Shown here piece by piece: positions 60,261 through 64,000 of a stretch of 64,000 nt of DNA; position 1 is the first letter of the stretch; every line of letters starts with the position of its first letter. The notes beneath the pieces are model-generated. The model did no database searches and was not told where the DNA came from. It worked only from the letters and a program-made list of their open reading frames with translations. The position numbers and the translations under genes were made by a program. Origin of the DNA: Myxococcales bacterium (lineage in GTDB: Bacteria > Myxococcota_A > Polyangia > Polyangiales > Polyangiaceae); contig SECP01000029.1 in the NCBI GenBank assembly GCA_004193285.1, forward strand, positions 37,352 through 101,351. Reading direction: 5' to 3'.

Positions 60261-61376
60261 TCAACCACCCGCAGGCTTGGGGCAGCCTTCCTTCACGCCT
60301 TCGGTGCGCACGAATTGGACGCGGCGGTTGAGCGCGCGGTTGGTTTCCGTGCTGTTGTCGACCAACGGACGCTCGAAGCCGTAGCCGTGGGAGGTGAGCC
60401 GTGCGGCCGTGACGCCATGCGACACGACGTACTTCATGACCGACGCAGCGCGGCGATCCGACAGGCTCTTGTTGTACGCGGCGGCACCCTTGTTATCCGT
60501 ATGACCCTGCACTTCGATCTTGATATTCGGGTTTTTCTGCAGGGCTTCCACCACCGCGTCCAGGACGGGGAAGCTTTCAGGACGGATCTTGTCCTTGTTG
60601 AACTCGAAATGAATCTGCTGGGTGATTTTCACTTCGCAGTCGGTCACGACGACGAGCGCAGGCTTGGTCGGGCAGCCCAGGGGCTCCTGGCTCGTCGAGC
60701 CGATCTCGTTCGGGCACTGGTCTTTGACGTCCGCGACGGTGTCCTTGTCGTTGTCCGGATCCGGGCAGCCGTCCTCGTCCTCGTAACCGTCTGGATCCTC
60801 GGCCTCCAGAGGGCACTTGTCGGTCGCGTCCGCCACGGTATCCAGGTCGTTGTCGACCTCGGGGCAGCCGTCTTCGTCGAGGTAGCCGTCCTTGTCCTCC
60901 GGCTCGACGATGCACGAATCTTTCGTGTCCGGGATGCCGTCGCCGTCGGCGTCCGCGTCGTCAGGGCAGCCGTCCGTGTCTTCGAAGCCTTGGTAGACTT
61001 CCGGCTGGTCCGGGCACTTGTCCACCGGGTCCATCAGGCCGTCCCCATCCCGATCGCCGGGGCCGGGGATGATTTGAAAGCCGCGCTCGGCGCAATACTG
61101 AGGCGGCGACAAGAAGTACGCGGCGTGCGCGTTGGGCTCGGCCTTCCACAGGTGGGACTTGGCTTTGGAGACGAAGCCCTGGTCCAACTCCAGCGAAGCG
61201 AACTCCAGCTGGCTCTTTGCCACCGCGAGCTCACGAGGCGCGCAGCGAATCGCGCCGTTGCGCTCCGCCTGGTCGACGATGTCGGTGAGGCCGGCGATCT
61301 TGCCGCGCAGCGCGGGACTTTGAGAGCAGCCGACGAGGCACGCCACCGCAGCGAGCGCTGCGAGACGGTGATTCAT
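60261..61376 (-). CDS. OmpA-family lipoprotein with thrombospondin type 3 repeats
   Basis: 371 aa. Signal peptide ends LVGC (Cys17), an outer-membrane lipoprotein. A helical N-terminal region (about 25-95) is followed by five calcium-binding TSP3-type repeats (about 105-235, GDRDGDGLMDPVDKCPD, DADGDGIPDTKDSC, DPDNDKDTVADVKDQCP and similar), then the peptidoglycan-binding OmpA domain (about 245-360, IHFEFNKDKIRPES, VQGHTDNKG, NKSLSDRRAASVMKYV). It tethers the outer membrane to the cell wall. Its ATG overlaps the stop of the DUF4398 gene. Confidence 0.9.
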   Translation of the reverse strand: MNHRLAALAAVACLVGCSQSPALRGKIAGLTDIVDQAERNGAIRCAPRELAVAKSQLEFASLELDQGFVSKAKSHLWKAEPNAHAAYFLSPPQYCAERGFQIIPGPGDRDGDGLMDPVDKCPDQPEVYQGFEDTDGCPDDADADGDGIPDTKDSCIVEPEDKDGYLDEDGCPEVDNDLDTVADATDKCPLEAEDPDGYEDEDGCPDPDNDKDTVADVKDQCPNEIGSTSQEPLGCPTKPALVVVTDCEVKITQQIHFEFNKDKIRPESFPVLDAVVEALQKNPNIKIEVQGHTDNKGAAAYNKSLSDRRAASVMKYVVSHGVTAARLTSHGYGFERPLVDNSTETNRALNRRVQFVRTEGVKEGCPKPAGG

Positions 61377-61696
61377 CGACCTGCTCCGCGGTGCGCGTCG
61401 CGCGCCAGGCGGATTGCTTTGTCCGCATGCTCTTCCGCGCGCTCCGCGAGGTTTGCAGCGTCGCTGTAGTCCGCCTCCGAGGCTTCGGTTTGCGCCTTCT
61501 GCAGGTGCTCGGTGGCGAGGAAGTACTCGTACGTTGCGTACTGCTCGGCGCCTAGCTCACGCGCTTCTTCCACCTTGGACGAGGCGGAGTTTGCGGACAC
61601 GGCGTAGAGCGCGTTGCCACACCCCGAGGCCCCGACGCCGGCGAGTGCGCTCAACGCAAGGAAGCGAAACTTCTCGAAAGTTCTGAGCCGTGGCAC
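61373..61696 (-). CDS. DUF4398 lipoprotein
   Basis: 107 aa. Signal peptide with lipobox GASGC (Cys26). The mature part is almost wholly helical (SKVEEARELGAEQYATYEYF, LQKAQTEASEADYSDAANLA, HADKAIRLARDAHR), the DUF4398 pattern that usually accompanies OmpA-domain lipoproteins. ATGA overlap with the OmpA gene. Probably an envelope partner of it. Confidence 0.85.
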   Translation of the reverse strand: MPRLRTFEKFRFLALSALAGVGASGCGNALYAVSANSASSKVEEARELGAEQYATYEYFLATEHLQKAQTEASEADYSDAANLAERAEEHADKAIRLARDAHRGAGR

Positions 61697-62021
61697 CGTG
61701 CGTTTCCTCGAGGCTGGTAGGCTCTACAGACCGCCTATTTGCCGCGAACGCTAGCAATTGGGGAGGAAACCCGTCAACAAGCGTCTCGCATTTCCGCCGC
61801 GCGCGGCAGGCTCGTCTGGCCGCGTCAAACCCCGCGCCGCTCGGTGCGAAGCGCTCTTGTTCGGTCTGTGGGGGCCCGCCCCACGCGCCCCCTCCCTGCG
61901 CTTGATGCCGGAAAATTCAGCTGTTGGGAGCTAAACCTAGCTCCCGCTGCCCCGGCGGCAGCCGTGCCTCGGATCGAATGGCTCGACCGCGAGGTCACCC
62001 CGCCGAGTGATGCGCCCGTGC
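61697..62021. other. Intergenic region between lexA end and the DUF4398 gene
   Basis: 325 bases. The right part (61926-61962) contains tandem hairpins that probably end lexA transcription. The left part should hold the promoter of the DUF4398-ompA operon. The short frames across it are Arg/Pro-rich and not credible. Confidence 0.6.
61926..61962 (-). terminator. Tandem hairpins downstream of lexA
   Basis: GGGAGCTA-AACC-TAGCTCCC (61926-61945) is immediately followed by GCTGCC-CCGGC-GGCAGC (61946-61962). On the minus strand AACAGCTGAATTTTCC comes next. They lie 60 bases past the lexA stop. Confidence 0.45.
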
Positions 62022-62675
62022 CTAGAGGCGGCGGTAAACGCCGACGACCTTGCCGAGGAGCATCGTCGACTTGAAGTCGCTCGCTCTCACCAAAATCGGC
62101 GCCATCTGCGCGTTGGCGGGCTGGAAGCGGACGTAGTCACGCTCGGGGTAAAAGTACTTCACCGTCGCCTCGTCCCCGATGAGCGCCACCACGATGTCGC
62201 CGCGGTCCGCCGTGGACTGCTTCTTCACGAAGATGTAGTCCCCGCTCAGAATACCGGCCTCGATCATCGAGTCGCCCGTCACGCGCAGGCCGAAGACCTC
62301 TCGCCCGCCGCGGACGAGCATGCGGTCCACGCGCACCGTATCGATGACGTTTTCTTCGGCGTACAGGGGCAGGCCGGCGGCGACGCGCCCGAGCACCCGC
62401 ACCTCGATGAGGTCCTCGTCCGGGTTGAGCTTCTGGACCGAGGACGGAGCAGCGGAGAGTTGGTCTTCCACCAACTTCAGCGCGCGGCTCTTCATGTCCT
62501 CACGGGTGAGGTAGCCCTTGCGTTCGAGAGCGCGCAGGTGGTCATTCACTCCGTTCGTGGAACGGATGCCCATGTGCTCACCGATCTCGCGGAGGGTGGG
62601 CGGGTAACCTCGGTCTTCAATCGACTGACGAATGAAGTCGAGGGTTTGTTCCTGGCGCTTCGTCAAACCCTGCAT
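62022..62675 (-). CDS. lexA: LexA repressor
   Basis: 217 aa SOS repressor. N-terminal winged helix (TLREIGEHMGIRSTNGVNDHL, about 27-47). The self-cleavage bond is A100-G101 in GRVAAGLPL, with catalytic S136 (TGDSMIEAG) and K173 (DEATVKYFYP) of the S24 peptidase domain. The ATG at 62675 is one residue before the canonical GLTKRQEQ; upstream codons belong to the control region. A LexA-box-like sequence is 15-31 bases upstream, consistent with autoregulation. Confidence 0.96.
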   Translation of the reverse strand: MQGLTKRQEQTLDFIRQSIEDRGYPPTLREIGEHMGIRSTNGVNDHLRALERKGYLTREDMKSRALKLVEDQLSAAPSSVQKLNPDEDLIEVRVLGRVAAGLPLYAEENVIDTVRVDRMLVRGGREVFGLRVTGDSMIEAGILSGDYIFVKKQSTADRGDIVVALIGDEATVKYFYPERDYVRFQPANAQMAPILVRASDFKSTMLLGKVVGVYRRL

Positions 62676-62689
62676 GGCCCGCGGAAGAT

Positions 62690-62706
62690 ACTGAACGGGT
62701 GTTTCC
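62690..62706. promoter_or_regulatory. Candidate LexA box upstream of lexA
   Basis: ACTGAACGGGTGTTTCC matches the inverse of the Myxococcus xanthus LexA consensus as I recall it (CTRHAMRYBYGTTCAGS) at 14 of 17 positions, with the CTGAAC half exact. Position just upstream of lexA fits autoregulation. Confidence 0.5.
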
Positions 62707-62842
62707 GCGTCAAATTCTGTGCTGTCTAAACGCCCTAGCAGTTGTAAAAAGCAGAGTAAAGTCGAGCGGTTAGACGGCTGTGCACCGGCAGTCCAGAAGT
62801 CTTCCACAGGGCGCCTGTGGCAAGCTTCGCGGCCGGCCCGCC

Positions 62843-63313
62843 CTAAAACTTCCCCGAGATCGACAGGAACGTGAGCTTGTCGTTCGTTTCCCTCAGACGC
62901 CCGACCAGCATGCGGACGATGCTCCAAAGCACCTCGTAGGCGAGGTCCTTGTGGAGGAACAGCAGGTCGTCGAAGCCGTCCTTCGGGATGGCGAGCAAAC
63001 GGCAGCGCTCGTGGACGCGCGCGTCCGCGGAGCGCGGCGAATCATCCAGCAGGGCCATCTCCCCGAAGACCTGACCCGGGCCGAGCACCGCGAGCGCCTC
63101 TTCACCCATACCGGGCACGTCGCGACTGATGCGCACCTTGCCCTCGATGATGACGTAGAGCTTGTCGCCCACGTCCCCATGCTGAAAGATCTTGGTGCCG
63201 AGCGGGTGTGTCTCTTCCGTCGCTACCTTGGCGATGAGCTCGAACGCTTGCGGCTTGAGGCCCGCGAACAGATCGATTTTGCTGAGCTGCTCCACGCGGT
63301 CCATGTTCGGCAC
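62843..63313 (-). CDS. Cyclic-nucleotide-binding domain protein without HTH
   Basis: 156 aa, one cNMP-binding domain: LFAGLKPQAFELIAKVATEE, then the phosphate-binding cassette GEMALLDDSPRSADARV (about 83-100), and a final helix. There is no DNA-binding winged helix after it, so it is a stand-alone sensor rather than a CRP-type transcription factor. The GTG at 63313 is used; ATG three codons later is equally plausible. It probably senses cAMP or a related nucleotide and regulates a partner protein. Confidence 0.88.
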   Translation of the reverse strand: MPNMDRVEQLSKIDLFAGLKPQAFELIAKVATEETHPLGTKIFQHGDVGDKLYVIIEGKVRISRDVPGMGEEALAVLGPGQVFGEMALLDDSPRSADARVHERCRLLAIPKDGFDDLLFLHKDLAYEVLWSIVRMLVGRLRETNDKLTFLSISGKF

Positions 63314-63373
63314 GGCTGAGCCTAGTCCGCGCTGGCGCGGCGGCCAAGGGGCTTGGGCGCTCGTGAGCGGTGC

Positions 63374-64000
63374 CTAGTTTTGCACGAAGCGCACCGAGAA
63401 GGGCGGCGTGCTGGAGACGATGGCTTGCCCCGTCTTGTCTAGCGCTGGCTTGAAGGTGCGGCGCATGGCGCATTGCCGGGCATGGTTGCCGAAGCCGCTG
63501 CCGGGGTCAGCGAGGATGGTGACCGATTTGGCGCGCCCGTCCGTGCTCACCGTCACCACCATCTTCACGATGCCGTACTCCACGCCATCCAGCTGCGCCT
63601 CCGCCGGGAACCCGCAGTCCGACCAGCTCGTCCCGATGGGCGACGCTGCCTGCGACAGGTCTTTGTCAGGCGCGCGAGCGGCCGGCGCGACCGCCGTGCC
63701 GGTGCCTCCCGGCACGCCGCCAGGCTTCGCGTTCACGTCCCGCACGGCGTTCTTCGCGGTGCCGGCGCTGGAGGTGATGCCGCCGCGGTACTCGCCGGTG
63801 CCGGTCACGAAGCCGTCCCCCGTGAGGTCCACCGGCGCGTCCGGATCGGTGAGGACCTGGCCGGCTTCCGCCGGCGCGGGCGCAGCGGGCGGGGGCGCCT
63901 CCGCCGGCGCTTGCGGCGTGGATGGGGGCGGCGCCTTCTCGGCTTGGGGCTCGGGCTCCGGAGGCGGAGCCGCCTCGGGCTCCGGAGGCGGTGGGGGAGG
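63374..64000 (-). CDS. TonB-like energy transducer or AgmX-type protein (5' partial)
   Basis: The frame is open at the right window edge, so the N-terminus is missing; 208 codons are visible. The visible N-terminal part is Pro/Glu/Ala-rich (many PPPEPE-like repeats), as in the periplasm-spanning region of TonB proteins. The C-terminal 90 residues (GVEYGIVKMVVTVSTDGRAK, SVTILADPGSGFGNHARQCA, RTFKPALDKTGQAI, PFSVRFVQN) form a TonB-like domain. Myxobacterial AgmX/GltJ-type motility proteins share this ending, so TonB and motility roles cannot be separated here. Confidence 0.75.
   Translation of the reverse strand, partial: PPPPPPEPEAAPPPEPEPQAEKAPPPSTPQAPAEAPPPAAPAPAEAGQVLTDPDAPVDLTGDGFVTGTGEYRGGITSSAGTAKNAVRDVNAKPGGVPGGTGTAVAPAARAPDKDLSQAASPIGTSWSDCGFPAEAQLDGVEYGIVKMVVTVSTDGRAKSVTILADPGSGFGNHARQCAMRRTFKPALDKTGQAIVSSTPPFSVRFVQN

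Noticed and set aside
61739..62074. 111 aa plus-strand gene before lexA end
   Set aside because: Arg/Pro/Ala-rich, overlaps tandem hairpins and the lexA 3' end; no start signal.

Overview
The window is a very GC-rich, gene-dense bacterial chromosome segment with no insertion sequence, prophage or tRNA that I can see. The gene content points to a myxobacterium (Myxococcota, probably the Polyangiales/Sorangiineae side; inference). Reasons are a TIGR04563-type small protein, an MXAN_5187-like membrane protein, a DUF4398/OmpA-TSP3 pair, many lipoproteins and outer-membrane proteins, many one- and two-component regulators including an FHA-GAF-sigma54 activator, and frequent ATGA/GTGA stop-start overlaps. 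About 61 protein genes are supported; the first (sdhA) and last (a TonB-like protein) run off the window edges.

Layout. 1-4.1 kb: sdhA-sdhB (complex II) convergent with a Ctp/S41 protease. 4.4-7.6 kb: a ribbon-helix-helix-like small protein with inverted repeats at its start, an alpha/beta hydrolase, a small soluble histidine kinase, a GtrA-like membrane protein, and divergent bfd/bfr iron-storage genes. 7.6-13.3 kb: an FGE-fold lipoprotein, then a run of closely packed genes: a swivel-first fused aconitase/isopropylmalate-isomerase protein, a SlyD-like FKBP, an acidic small protein, DUF1844 and an HtrA lipoprotein. 13.3-19 kb: an ECF sigma factor, anti-sigma factor and secreted protein; then a two-gene signalling unit (REC-GAF-PAS-PAS-HisKA without an ATPase domain, followed by a complete histidine kinase). 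19-30.6 kb: an inactive/active M16 peptidase pair, a fused E1 alpha-beta dehydrogenase, a pseudo-caspase protein, a GH63 glucosidase and an AEC transporter.

31.2-32.7 kb is the structurally unusual part: a six-unit 37-38 bp array and a 26-unit ~46 bp array lie between convergent gene ends. They share a 12-base core in opposite orientations and are separated by a hairpin. 32.7-45.2 kb: aldehyde dehydrogenase-ctaA, xylA with a LacI-type palindrome upstream, lepB, gpsA, an FHA-GAF-sigma54 activator and a phosphopantetheinyl transferase. 45.2-51.5 kb: a tetR-tolC-adaptor-RND efflux operon. 51.8-53.7 kb: a stand-alone gene with a PglZ-like alkaline-phosphatase-fold C-terminus. 54-58.4 kb: a cupredoxin-like protein, a Cache-like/MXAN_5187 protein, trxB and a family-4 uracil-DNA glycosylase. 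58.4-64 kb: a Cys-rich outer-membrane protein, an OmpA/DUF4398 lipoprotein pair, lexA with a candidate LexA box, a cyclic-nucleotide-binding protein and a TonB-like protein.

Most genes are core metabolism, envelope biogenesis or signalling. The least explained features are the paired repeat arrays, the pseudo-caspase protein, the orphan PglZ-like protein, the small RHH-like protein with its paired inverted repeats, and the ATPase-less kinase paired with a complete kinase.
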